Assembly: GCF_037076555.1 (NCBI RefSeq)
Contig: NZ_AP029023.1
Coordinates: forward strand, 1,922,001 to 1,986,000
Direction: 5' to 3'
DNA from: Methylophilus sp. DW102
GTDB taxonomy: Bacteria > Pseudomonadota > Gammaproteobacteria > Burkholderiales > Methylophilaceae
Length of the DNA: 64,000 nucleotides
The notes beneath the pieces are model-generated. The model ran no database searches. It was given only the letters and a program-made list of their open reading frames with translations, and was not told the origin of the DNA. This document shows positions 45,912-54,487 of this stretch, piece after piece. The position numbers were made by a program, and so were the translations under genes. The first letter of the stretch is position 1, and each line of letters starts with the position of its first letter.

Positions 45912-47116
45912 ACACTCGCCACCTTGCGCAAGGGGCTGACCGCCTGCGCAGCCAGCGCATGCTCGACAAACTGTCTGGCCTGCTGATCAACCGCCAGCAA
46001 TTGCTCAATCGAGCTGACTGTTTCGACCGGCAGCGATTGCAAGGTACGTTCTATCAGGCATGGAATATCCAGATAATGGATTTTTTCCTGCAAAAAGGCA
46101 GCGACCGTCACTTCGTTGGCGGCATTCAGGATTGCTGGCGCCGTGCCACCTGCAGCCAAGGCCTCATAAGCCAGACGCAAACAGGGGAAACGTTGCGTAT
46201 CAGGCGCCTCGAACTCCAGCTTGGCGACGTCAATCAAACTCAAGGGTTTGACCCCAGAGGCAATTCGGTCTGGATAGCCCAAGCCATAGGCAATCGGCGT
46301 ACGCATGTCTGGATTACCCAGTTGCGCCAGAATGCTGCCATCCACATAAGAGACCATGGAATGAATCACACTTTGTGGATGCACAACGACTTCTATCTGA
46401 TCTGGACGCGCATCAAACAACCAGCGCGCCTCGATCACTTCCAGCCCCTTGTTCATCAAGGTGGAGGAGTCTATCGTAATTTTTGCACCCATCACCCAGT
46501 TCGGGTGCTTGAGCGCCAAGGCAGGCGTCACTTCCTGCAATTGTGTCTGTGTATACCCGCGGAACGGGCCGCCTGACGCGGTGAGAATAATCTGATTCAC
46601 ACCGACATCTGCCAGCGCTTGATAGCTCTGACGCGGCATGGCCTGAAAGATCGCGTTATGCTCGCTGTCAATCGGCAACAAAGTGGCCTGACCTTGCTTG
46701 ACGGCATCCATAAACAATTGGCCAGCCATCACCAGGGTTTCTTTATTTGCCAGCAGGATTTTCTTACCCGCACGCGCCGCGGCCAAGGCAGGCAACAATC
46801 CGGCAGCCCCAACCACGGCCGCCATCACGATGCTGACGTCTTCATGCGCAGCGACTTCACTCAAGCCATCTACGCCAGACAATACCTCCACCGGCAGTTG
46901 CTCGGCAGCCAGGCATTGTTTTAGTTGTCGCGCGGCTTCCGCATCCTGCATCACAGCAAATCTTGGCTGGTATTGGGCACACTGTTGCAACATGAGGTCA
47001 ACTCGACTGTGTGCTGCCAGCGCGAACACGCCATAGCGCTCAGGATGCTGGGCAATCACATCCAGCGTCTGCTGACCGATGGTGCCAGTGCTGCCTAGTA
47101 TGGTGACGTATTGCAA
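45908..47116 (-). CDS. dxr: 1-deoxy-D-xylulose 5-phosphate reductoisomerase
   Basis: 402 aa, second step of the MEP isoprenoid pathway. NADPH site VTILGSTGTIGQQTLDV at the N-terminus, metal site in LPIDSEHNAIFQ, and SGGPFRG. The start codon is TTG (47114-47116), since the family N-terminus begins exactly here, no ATG is near, and AGAGG lies six bases upstream. Confidence 0.95.
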   Translation of the reverse strand: MQYVTILGSTGTIGQQTLDVIAQHPERYGVFALAAHSRVDLMLQQCAQYQPRFAVMQDAEAARQLKQCLAAEQLPVEVLSGVDGLSEVAAHEDVSIVMAAVVGAAGLLPALAAARAGKKILLANKETLVMAGQLFMDAVKQGQATLLPIDSEHNAIFQAMPRQSYQALADVGVNQIILTASGGPFRGYTQTQLQEVTPALALKHPNWVMGAKITIDSSTLMNKGLEVIEARWLFDARPDQIEVVVHPQSVIHSMVSYVDGSILAQLGNPDMRTPIAYGLGYPDRIASGVKPLSLIDVAKLEFEAPDTQRFPCLRLAYEALAAGGTAPAILNAANEVTVAAFLQEKIHYLDIPCLIERTLQSLPVETVSSIEQLLAVDQQARQFVEHALAAQAVSPLRKVASV

Positions 47117-47125
47117 ATCAACCTC

Positions 47126-47953
47126 TTAAAATGAATGAGCTTGCGCGCAGAAGTGAAACCAGAACAGCAGGCACAGCCCGACCGGCAACGCTGGCACAAC
47201 GCCATCGACCCGATCCAGCAAGCCGCCATGCCCAGGCAAAAACTGTCCACTATCCTTGAGGTTGGCTCGGCGCTTGAAAAATGACTCAAACAAATCGCCA
47301 TAAATACCCACCACCATCACCAGCCACAAGCCTGGGAAAATCCAGCCTGTAGCCACCCAGCCGCTGCCATACAAAATCCCCGCATAGGCTGTGACGGCGA
47401 TTAACGCCCCAAGCACGCCCTCCCAGGTTTTGCCTGGACTAATCGCCGGCGCCAGTTTGTGACGACCAAATTGTTTACCCGCAAAATAAGCCGCACTGTC
47501 AGCCAGCCAAATGGTGGAAATAATCACCAGCAGCACATAGGGATTCACCGCTTTTGCGACAACCAGCGCCATCCATAACGACAGCATCAGTCCGGCACCC
47601 ACCCATGCATTCACAAAGGCACTGTTAAAAAAAGTATTGAAGTACAAGGCCACTGGCACAATCAATAGCCAGAATAGGCTGGCAAGTGCAAATACCTGTA
47701 ACGATTGATAAAAAAACCAGTGAAAGCCCAGGTTAAGCAGGCCAAACAACAGGACTACGCCCGCCAGACTAGAAATTGCCAGATACACCGTGGTTTGCAC
47801 ACGATTAAACCGCAAAAAGCCAGACCATTCACGCAGGCAGACCAGCGACAATCCCAACATAATCAGGGCCCAAGCCAGCAATGGCAGCAAAAATAAGGCT
47901 GGCAAAAACAATCCCAGCAAGACAACCGCGGTCACAATTCTTGTTTTTAGCAT
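47126..47953 (-). CDS. cdsA: Phosphatidate cytidylyltransferase
   Basis: 275 aa, polytopic inner-membrane enzyme making CDP-diacylglycerol. The signature SPGKTWEGVLGA... and ...DSAAYFAGKQFGRHKLAP are present, with KDSGQFLPGHGGLLDRVD near the C-terminus. ATG at 47953 follows AAGGA; the longer open frame to 48220 lies inside uppS and is rejected. Confidence 0.94.
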   Translation of the reverse strand: MLKTRIVTAVVLLGLFLPALFLLPLLAWALIMLGLSLVCLREWSGFLRFNRVQTTVYLAISSLAGVVLLFGLLNLGFHWFFYQSLQVFALASLFWLLIVPVALYFNTFFNSAFVNAWVGAGLMLSLWMALVVAKAVNPYVLLVIISTIWLADSAAYFAGKQFGRHKLAPAISPGKTWEGVLGALIAVTAYAGILYGSGWVATGWIFPGLWLVMVVGIYGDLFESFFKRRANLKDSGQFLPGHGGLLDRVDGVVPALPVGLCLLFWFHFCAQAHSF

Positions 47954-47972
47954 ATCCTTGCTTTTAGTCTCT

Positions 47973-48731
47973 CTAGGCGTCGCTACCATCAACCAGTTGC
48001 TCACTGGTGCGGCCAAAGCGGCGTTCACGTTGACGGTATGAAGAGAGTGCGGCTTCAAAGGCGTCATCATCAAAATCGGGCCACAAGGTGGGTGTAAAGT
48101 ACAATTCAGTGTAAGCCAACTGCCAGAGTAAAAAGTTACTGATACGGGTTTCACCGCCGGTGCGGATAAACAAATCCGGCTCTGGCGCATATGGCATGGA
48201 AAGGTAAGGCAGCAGATCACACTCCTCGATCTGCTTGAGGTCGGGCCGTGCCTGCATTAACTGGTTCATGGCATTGACCACATCCCAGCGCCCACCGTAA
48301 TTGACAGCAATCGTCAACACCAATCCGGTATTGGCAGCCGTTTTTGCTTCGGCCTCGATCATTTTTTGCTGTAATGCCGCGTTAAAGGCACTACGATCAC
48401 CAATCAGTTTCAGGATCACATTGGCGTCATGCAGTTTCTTGACTTCGCGGTCCAGGGCCTCCAGAAACAGGCTCATCAGAAAAGTCACTTCCTCCTGCGG
48501 GCGGCGCCAGTTTTCACTGCTAAACGCAAACAGGGTGAGGTAGTTGATTTGCAGCCGGACACAGGCCTTGACCATGGCGCGCACAGATTCCAGGCCACGT
48601 TGATGCCCGGCGACACGGGGCAAAAAACGTTTTTTGGCCCAGCGCCCATTGCCATCCATAATGACGGCGACGTGCTGGGGCACTTCCTGAACAGGCGGGA
48701 CTTCTTTGGTAGAGCTGGAGAAAAAACCCAA
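47973..48731 (-). CDS. uppS: Isoprenyl (undecaprenyl) diphosphate synthase
   Basis: 252 aa, cis-prenyltransferase making the C55 lipid carrier. Catalytic D26 in VIMDGNGRWAKK and the C-terminal RTGGETRISNFLLWQLAYTE. The start is TTG at 48731 with GGAA upstream; the M at residue 25 is inside the conserved core, so a start at or near 48731 is required. Confidence 0.93.
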   Translation of the reverse strand: MGFFSSSTKEVPPVQEVPQHVAVIMDGNGRWAKKRFLPRVAGHQRGLESVRAMVKACVRLQINYLTLFAFSSENWRRPQEEVTFLMSLFLEALDREVKKLHDANVILKLIGDRSAFNAALQQKMIEAEAKTAANTGLVLTIAVNYGGRWDVVNAMNQLMQARPDLKQIEECDLLPYLSMPYAPEPDLFIRTGGETRISNFLLWQLAYTELYFTPTLWPDFDDDAFEAALSSYRQRERRFGRTSEQLVDGSDA

Positions 48732-48758
48732 AACAGTTTCCGTTCGCGCAAATGGCTG

Positions 48759-49316
48759 TTAAACAGCCATCAGGTCCGCTTCTTTTTGTTGCAGAATTTT
48801 ATCGACTTCCGCCACGGCTTTGTCTGTCATTTTTTGCACTTCATCTTGTGCGCGGCGCTCATCATCTTCAGAAATAGCTTTGTCTTTAATCAGTTTTTTC
48901 AGCGCATCGTTTGCATCACGGCGCACATTACGGATCGCCACTTTGGCGCCCTCGCCTTCCTGACGCACAATTTTGGCGAGGTCGCGGCGACGCTCTTCGG
49001 TTAACATTGGCATAGGTACGCGAATCAAATCACCATTGGTAGCAGGGTTAAGCCCTAAATCACAGTCTCTAATCGCTTTTTCAACTTTGGCAATCATGTT
49101 TTTTTCGTAAGGCTGCACATTCAAGGTACGTGCATCTCCCAAATTGACATTCGCAACCTGATTGACTGCCACCATAGAACCGTAGTACTCCACCATCACA
49201 TGATCCAGCAAGCCGGTGTGTGCACGGCCAGTACGGATTTTTGCCAGATCCACCTTCAGGGACTCCAGCGATTTATGCATTTTCTGCTCGGCAGATTTTT
49301 TAATGTCTTCAACCAT
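48759..49316 (-). CDS. frr: Ribosome recycling factor
   Basis: 185 aa. Begins [20 protein letters not shown], with [19 protein letters not shown] and the C-terminal [22 protein letters not shown] at 49316 is preceded by GGAG; the frame opens four codons earlier only with TTG and is rejected. Pairs with EF-G to split ribosomes after termination. Confidence 0.96.
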   Translation of the reverse strand: MVEDIKKSAEQKMHKSLESLKVDLAKIRTGRAHTGLLDHVMVEYYGSMVAVNQVANVNLGDARTLNVQPYEKNMIAKVEKAIRDCDLGLNPATNGDLIRVPMPMLTEERRRDLAKIVRQEGEGAKVAIRNVRRDANDALKKLIKDKAISEDDERRAQDEVQKMTDKAVAEVDKILQQKEADLMAV

Positions 49317-49342
49317 TTGATTCTCCAATCGACGCGCGGGGC

Positions 49343-50059
49343 TTAAGCCATCACGCGCGTGCCTTCATTTTCACCCAGAATGACACGCTTCAACGCGCCT
49401 TCTTTAAAGATACTGAATACCGCAATCGGCATTTTCTGATCTCGGCACAGCGTAAATGCAGTTGCATCCATCACTTTGAGGTTTTTATTGATCGCCTCGT
49501 CGTAGGTCACCATATCATAACGGGTCGCTGTCGGATCTTTTTTCGGATCTGCCGTGTAAATGCCATCGACCTTGGTCGCCTTCAATACAATTTCGGCATC
49601 AATCTCAACGCCGCGCAAAGCAGCTGCCGTGTCCGTGGTAAAAAACGGGTTACCAGTACCCGCGCCAAAAATCACCACCTTACCTTCTTCCAGGTAACGA
49701 ATGGCTTTACCGCGGATATAAGGCTCAGCGACCGCCTCAATATTCAATGCACTCTGCACACGTGCTGGCAAGCCTGCGTGCTTCATGGCATCCTGCAAGG
49801 CCATCGCGTTCATCACCGTGGCCAGCATACCCATGTAATCCGCAGTTGCCCGGTCCATACCCTCTGCGGCAGGGGCAACACCGCGAAAAATATTGCCACC
49901 GCCGATGACTATGCCTACCTGTACGCCCATACTGACGATTTCTTTGACTTGCGCAACAATAGCCGTCACTGTTTCGCGATTAATGCCATATGCGTCATCG
50001 CCCATCAGCGCTTCACCTGATAACTTGAGTAATATGCGCTTGAAAACAGGTTGTGCCAT
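49343..50059 (-). CDS. pyrH: Uridylate kinase
   Basis: 238 aa hexameric UMP kinase. Starts [17 protein letters not shown], with [10 protein letters not shown] and [13 protein letters not shown]. 26 bp upstream of frr on the same strand, the usual proteobacterial order. Confidence 0.96.
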   Translation of the reverse strand: MAQPVFKRILLKLSGEALMGDDAYGINRETVTAIVAQVKEIVSMGVQVGIVIGGGNIFRGVAPAAEGMDRATADYMGMLATVMNAMALQDAMKHAGLPARVQSALNIEAVAEPYIRGKAIRYLEEGKVVIFGAGTGNPFFTTDTAAALRGVEIDAEIVLKATKVDGIYTADPKKDPTATRYDMVTYDEAINKNLKVMDATAFTLCRDQKMPIAVFSIFKEGALKRVILGENEGTRVMA

Positions 50060-50186
50060 AATTATTTTCCCAAACTCAAAAATGTGCCTATTTAATCACA
50101 AAAACGTCATTTTTTGGATGTTGCAGGCGCAATTAGAAATAAAACTAGTGATTCGCGGTAAAACCACAAGGCTGATCCATAAAAAC

Positions 50187-50222
50187 CAAAATTCAGCCAT
50201 AAAACAAAATTCAGCCATAAAA
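50187..50222. repeat. Tandem 18-bp repeat between pyrH and tsf
   Basis: CAAAATTCAGCCATAAAA occurs twice head to tail (50187-50204 and 50205-50222), perfectly. A looser related word (GGCTGATCCATAAAAAC) lies just before. It adjoins the tsf terminator. The rest of the 214-bp gap shows only AT-rich sequence. Confidence 0.7.
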
Positions 50223-50252
50223 AAAGTGGAATCCTAAGATTCCACTTTTTGT
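50219..50252. terminator. Terminator of rpsB-tsf (works on both strands)
   Basis: AAAAAGTGGAATC (50221-50233) pairs with GATTCCACTTTTT (50238-50250) around a 4-nt loop. On the minus strand the stem is followed by a T run. It separates tsf from pyrH, so pyrH needs its own promoter. Confidence 0.88.
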
Positions 50253-50273
50253 GAGACGCTACTAGCCAGTCAA

Positions 50274-51149
50274 TTAGACTTTTGCAGCAGCAGCCACTTC
50301 AGCCGCGTAATCGACTACGGCTTTTTCAATGCCTTCACCCACGATGTACATGCTGAAAGAAGCCACGCTTGCCCCTTTGGATTTCAGCAATTGCTCAATG
50401 CTCAGCTTGTCATCTTTCACAAAGGCCTGGCTCAGCAAAGTCACTTCTTTCAAGAACTTCTGCACCGTACCTTCTGCAATTTTTTCCAGCATGGCTTCTG
50501 GCTTGCCAGCTTCTTTGGCTTTTTCGATAGCCACACGACGCTCGGCTTCAATCAGCGCAGCATCCACACCACTGGCATCCAGCGATTTTGGTTTGGCTGC
50601 AGCAATATGCATTGCAATGTCTTTACCCAGCGCTTCGTCACCACCCACCAGATCAACCAGCACACCAATTTTGCTACCATGCACATAGCTGAACAATTGG
50701 CCTTGTGCTTGTGTACGCACAAAACGACGTGGGGTGATGTTTTCGCCAATTTTACCAACCAGTTGCGCACGCACAGACTCCGCTGTTTCGCCACGCAATG
50801 GTAAAGCCCCTACCGCGTCAATGTCAGCAGGATTGTTTTCGTTCACAGTTTGTGCCAAGTCGCTTACAAACTTGAGGAATTCTTCGTTCTTGGCGCAGAA
50901 GTCAGTTTCAGAGTTCACTTCGATCAGTGTACCCAGTTTGCCATCAGCGGTAATGCTGATGCCTACGGTGCCTTCTGCAGCCACACGACCAGCCGCTTTG
51001 CTTGCCTTGTTACCAAAGCGTACACGCAGAATTTCTTCCGCACGAGCCATATCGCCTTCAGCTTCTGTCAAAGCCTTTTTACAGTCCATCATTGGGGCAT
51101 CGGTGCGCTCACGTAAGTCTTTCACCATGCTTGCGGTAATTTCAGCCAT
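50274..51149 (-). CDS. tsf: Elongation factor Ts
   Basis: 291 aa. Nucleotide exchange factor for EF-Tu. Begins [29 protein letters not shown]-equivalent [10 protein letters not shown] and the C-terminal domain are intact. It follows rpsB. Confidence 0.97.
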   Translation of the reverse strand: MAEITASMVKDLRERTDAPMMDCKKALTEAEGDMARAEEILRVRFGNKASKAAGRVAAEGTVGISITADGKLGTLIEVNSETDFCAKNEEFLKFVSDLAQTVNENNPADIDAVGALPLRGETAESVRAQLVGKIGENITPRRFVRTQAQGQLFSYVHGSKIGVLVDLVGGDEALGKDIAMHIAAAKPKSLDASGVDAALIEAERRVAIEKAKEAGKPEAMLEKIAEGTVQKFLKEVTLLSQAFVKDDKLSIEQLLKSKGASVASFSMYIVGEGIEKAVVDYAAEVAAAAKV

Positions 51150-51293
51150 TTATTTGCTCCTTTTATTCAACGACCTGAGCGGCCGCCATCAATATTCTTT
51201 TCACTATACAGAGACTGTGTGACAGCCAGATTGCGCCAGACACCAGCGCATTTACGTGCCCATTCTGTCAGCCTATGCAACAGAAGACACAAT

Positions 51294-51319
51294 AGAAAAA
51301 GGGGCGATGCGCCCCTTTT
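51294..51319 (-). terminator. Hairpin with T run between rpsB and tsf (attenuator-like)
   Basis: GGGGCG (51301-51306) pairs with CGCCCC (51310-51315) around a 3-nt loop; on the minus strand a T run follows. Located 18 bp after the rpsB stop. In E. coli tsf is also separated from rpsB by a partial terminator, so readthrough would set the S2:EF-Ts ratio. Confidence 0.75.
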
Positions 51320-51333
51320 CATGCCACCGGGAA

Positions 51334-52077
51334 TTACTCAGCCACTGCCTCAGCAGGTGCAGCTTCTTCCTGTGCAGCCTTCACGATTTCAGAAATCGCG
51401 TTTGCACGACCTTCCAACACGGCATCAGCCATGCCACGTGCGTACAAGCGGATTGCGCGTGAAGAGTCATCGTTACCAGGGATGATATAAGTGATGCCAT
51501 CTGGTGAGTTGTTGGTATCCACGATACCAATCACTGGAATACCCAGTTTACGTGCTTCAGTAATCGCGCCGCTTTCATGACCAACGTCGATCACAAAAAT
51601 CGCATCTGGCAAGCCACCCATCTCTTTAATACCACCGATGGAACGCTCCAGCTTTTCGATTTCACGCTTGATGCCCAAAGCTTCTTTTTTACCGAACTTG
51701 TCGATGCTGCCATCAATCATCATGGCTTCAAAGTCTTGCAAACGCTTGATAGATTGCTTCACGGTTTTGAAGTTGGTCAGCATACCACCCAACCAGCGAT
51801 GGTTCACATACGAACAACCAGCGCGCTGTGCTTCTTCTTTCACGATATCGCGGGCTTGACGCTTGGTGCCCACAAACAGAATACGGCCCTTGTTTGCTGC
51901 CAAAGTGCGCACATATTTCTGTGCTTCTTCAAACAGTGGCAGGGTTTTTTCCAGGTTAACAATATGAATTTTGTTACGATCGCCAAAAATGAACTCTGCC
52001 ATTTTCGGGTTCCAGTAACGAGTTTGGTGACCAAAGTGAACACCGGCCTCCAACATTTGACGCATAGTCACGGACAT
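51334..52077 (-). CDS. rpsB: 30S ribosomal protein S2
   Basis: 247 aa. Begins [20 protein letters not shown], with [15 protein letters not shown] and [19 protein letters not shown]. The Ala/Glu-rich tail is common. First gene of rpsB-tsf. Confidence 0.97.
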   Translation of the reverse strand: MSVTMRQMLEAGVHFGHQTRYWNPKMAEFIFGDRNKIHIVNLEKTLPLFEEAQKYVRTLAANKGRILFVGTKRQARDIVKEEAQRAGCSYVNHRWLGGMLTNFKTVKQSIKRLQDFEAMMIDGSIDKFGKKEALGIKREIEKLERSIGGIKEMGGLPDAIFVIDVGHESGAITEARKLGIPVIGIVDTNNSPDGITYIIPGNDDSSRAIRLYARGMADAVLEGRANAISEIVKAAQEEAAPAEAVAE

Positions 52078-52112
52078 GATTTTATCTTTCCATTCAAAGG
52101 GTTATTCATAAA

Positions 52113-52160
52113 CTTGCAATCAAAAACACCGTATTTAACGGCACCCAATGTGATTGCAAG
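52113..52160 (-). promoter_or_regulatory. Structured leader of rpsB (candidate S2 autoregulatory site)
   Basis: On the minus strand CTTGCAATC (52160-52152) and GATTGCAAG (52121-52113) pair perfectly over 9 bp, with an inner CCGT/ACGG hairpin. It lies 36 to 83 bp upstream of the rpsB ATG, inside the predicted 5' leader. S2 is known to repress rpsB-tsf translation through its leader in E. coli. Confidence 0.55.
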
Positions 52161-52189
52161 CAAGTGTTTGACAAAAAAGTCAATCCAAA

Positions 52190-52218
52190 ATTATAGCGCT
52201 TAATCCGAATACTATCAA
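52190..52218 (-). promoter_or_regulatory. Promoter of rpsB-tsf
   Basis: On the minus strand TTGATA (52213-52218), a 17-bp spacer and perfect TATAAT (52190-52195). Start site near 52183, giving a leader of about 105 nt. Confidence 0.8.
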
Positions 52219-52242
52219 GCACTTAAGCATTTCCAGCTAAGC

Positions 52243-52318
52243 TGGCGTCCCCGTCAGGACTCGAACCTGAAACTAGCCCTTAGGAGGGGCTGGTGATATC
52301 CTGTTTCACCACGAGGAC
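52243..52318 (-). tRNA. tRNA-Arg (anticodon CCT)
   Basis: Read on the minus strand: acceptor GTCCTCG pairs with CGGGGAC (one G-U), D stem GTGA/TCAC, anticodon stem AGCCC/GGGCT around CTCCTAA (anticodon CCT, positions 34-36), 4-nt variable loop, T stem TCAGG/CCTGA with TTCGAGT loop, discriminator G and an encoded CCA. 76 nt. It reads the arginine codon AGG. Upstream of the rpsB promoter on the same strand. Confidence 0.93.
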
Positions 52319-52458
52319 AGCGGCGCTATTTTAAACGCTTGTCTGCAAAACGACCACCCTGTTATTCAAAATCGCTGACGCCTCTCTCAGCCAGCTTGCC
52401 GAGCCCGATGGCTGTGAGTAACATGCACCTACAAACTTTCTAACTGACAGACAGAGAT

Positions 52459-53088
52459 ATGGATACTAACTCTATCAATCGTTATGCCTCGGCGATACGC
52501 GAGGCAATTGTTGCGCATGAAGCGGATATCGAATGCCTGGACCGCGAAATAGGCGATGGCGACCACTACATTAATATGAAGCGTGGCTGTGAAGCGATTG
52601 CAGGACTGGCAAACGAACTCAATGGCCTAGACGCATCTGATGCCCTGAATAAAATTGGCATGAAATTACTGAGCACCATAGGCGGGGCATCTGGGCCGTT
52701 ATTTGCAAGCTTTTTTATGGCCATGGGTAAATCGCTTAAAACCAGTGAAACAATCAGCATCAACCACTTTGCCGCCGCATTTGACGCTGGCGTACAAGCC
52801 ATTATGCAACGGGGCAAAGCCCAGGCCGGTGAAAAAACCATGCTGGATGTGCTGGTCCCCGTCGCCCAGACCTTTAAACACATGGCAGAACAAGGCCACA
52901 CCCGCCCGGAAATTGCAGCCGCCCTGAAAAAGACAGCCAGTGAAGGTCTTGAGTCCACGCGTAATATGCTGGCCACCAAAGGTCGCGCGGCTGGATTGGG
53001 TGAGCGCGCCATTGGTCATCTCGATGCGGGGGCAAAAAGCTGCCAGGTCATGATTCATGCAGTGTGCGATCTCGTGGTTGCCGGTTAA
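52459..53088 (+). CDS. dhaL: Dihydroxyacetone kinase subunit DhaL
   Basis: 209 aa nucleotide-binding subunit. The ADP-Mg site is IGDGDHYINMKRG near residue 31 (three acidic ligands), then GGASGPLFASFF and GGKTMLDVLVP-like EKTMLDVLVPVAQ. It phosphorylates dihydroxyacetone bound to DhaK. Order here is L before K, with a 103-bp gap; no dhaM phosphotransferase gene is present in the window. Confidence 0.92.
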   Translation: MDTNSINRYASAIREAIVAHEADIECLDREIGDGDHYINMKRGCEAIAGLANELNGLDASDALNKIGMKLLSTIGGASGPLFASFFMAMGKSLKTSETISINHFAAAFDAGVQAIMQRGKAQAGEKTMLDVLVPVAQTFKHMAEQGHTRPEIAAALKKTASEGLESTRNMLATKGRAAGLGERAIGHLDAGAKSCQVMIHAVCDLVVAG

Positions 53089-53191
53089 GGGCATTACAGA
53101 TCAAGTTTTCCCCACTCACCCCTCTACGCGGCGCACTGGGTATCAGGCTTAGCTTAGCCAGCTGTGCACGGTTTTAATCACGGAGCGAAAA

Positions 53192-54190
53192 ATGAAAAAA
53201 TTTTTAAATCAGGTTGACCAGATGCTGACTGAAAGTCTGGCTGGCTTTGCCACTGCACATCGCGAGCTGGTGCAAGTGCAATTTGAGCCGACCTTTGTCA
53301 GCCGCAAACAAAAAGCACAAAACAAGGTCGTGCTGATTTCCGGTGGCGGTTCAGGCCATGAACCTTTGCACGCGGGCTATGTGGGCAAAGGCATGCTGGA
53401 TGCCGCCTGTCCAGGCCAGGTATTCACCTCACCTACCCCAGATCAGATGCTGGCGGCAGCCGAAGCGGTGCATGCGGATAAAGGCGTCCTGTTTATCGTG
53501 AAAAACTACGCCGGGGATGTCATGAATTTTGAAATGGCGGCTGAAATGCTGCCGTTTGAGCATGCCACGGTGCTGACCTCGGATGACTGTGCCGTCGTCA
53601 ATAGCACCTATACCTCAGGTCGCCGCGGCGTGGCAGGCACCGTCATTGTCGAAAAATGCGTCGGTAGCCTGGCGGAAAGCGGCGCTGACCTCGCTGCCTG
53701 CAAGGCGCTTGGCGATAAAATCAATCTACGCACTTCCAGCATAGGCGTCGCCCTGACCAGCTGCACGGTTCCTGCGGCAGGGAGACCCACCTTCGATATC
53801 ACTGAAGCTGAAATTGAAATGGGGGTAGGCATCCATGGTGAACCAGGTCGTCGCCGTGAAGCCATGCATGCAGCAGACGCCATCGTCACGGACATGGTCG
53901 CCGCGATTGTGCATGATATTGAAGCCAAGCAACTGCCTGGTGCGGGCGATATCCTGCTTTTGGTGAATGGCCTGGGCGCGACACCGCTAATGGAGTTATA
54001 CCTGATTTATCACGCAGCCGCAGAACAGCTGACCGCCAAAGGTTATCAAGTCACCCGCAGTCTGGTTGGCAACTACACCACCGCCATTGACATGGCAGGC
54101 GCCTCAATCACGGTTTGCCTGCTGGATCAGGAAATCCTAAAGCACTGGGACAGCCCAGTGCATACCGCTGGCTTGCGCTGGGGCTGCTAA
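53192..54190 (+). CDS. dhaK: Dihydroxyacetone kinase subunit DhaK
   Basis: 332 aa substrate-binding subunit. GGGSGHEPLHAGYVGKGMLD near residue 50 and the covalent-substrate histidine in MGVGIHGEPGRRRE near residue 215. GGAG precedes the ATG. With DhaL it makes dihydroxyacetone phosphate, which in a methylotroph could link C3 sugars to formaldehyde assimilation (inference). Confidence 0.93.
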   Translation: MKKFLNQVDQMLTESLAGFATAHRELVQVQFEPTFVSRKQKAQNKVVLISGGGSGHEPLHAGYVGKGMLDAACPGQVFTSPTPDQMLAAAEAVHADKGVLFIVKNYAGDVMNFEMAAEMLPFEHATVLTSDDCAVVNSTYTSGRRGVAGTVIVEKCVGSLAESGADLAACKALGDKINLRTSSIGVALTSCTVPAAGRPTFDITEAEIEMGVGIHGEPGRRREAMHAADAIVTDMVAAIVHDIEAKQLPGAGDILLLVNGLGATPLMELYLIYHAAAEQLTAKGYQVTRSLVGNYTTAIDMAGASITVCLLDQEILKHWDSPVHTAGLRWGC

Positions 54191-54487
54191 CACGATTAGC
54201 TACCTTAAACGCTGACCATAGTCAGTCCGCTCACAGGCAGCAAAGGCACCTGCATTAATTTATTTTAAATCGCCACTTTCTCTCACATTATGATTGCTTC
54301 CTGCTTGCGGCAGGTGTATGTTAATCCAAGGGATGCAAATCCACTGTTCATATCAGTGTGGACATAACAATAAACAAAAGCAGTATATTTGAGTGATGAT
54401 GCATGGCAGCAACAAACCTGTGGCAGACTTCCTGAATTCAGATTCAGTCTCGGCTTCATTTTTCTGCAAATCAGACTGGACCGCCTG
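54191..54487. other. 297-bp gap upstream of the diguanylate cyclase
   Basis: No terminator for dhaK and no clear promoter seen. The cyclase frame is open from 54389, so part may be coding if the upstream ATG is used. Confidence 0.4.

Noticed and set aside
47954..48220. N-terminal extension of cdsA
   Set aside because: Lies inside uppS in another frame; the normal CdsA start at 47953 has AAGGA.
49317..49328. TTG start four codons upstream of frr
   Set aside because: This stretch contains the GGAG ribosome site of the ATG at 49316.
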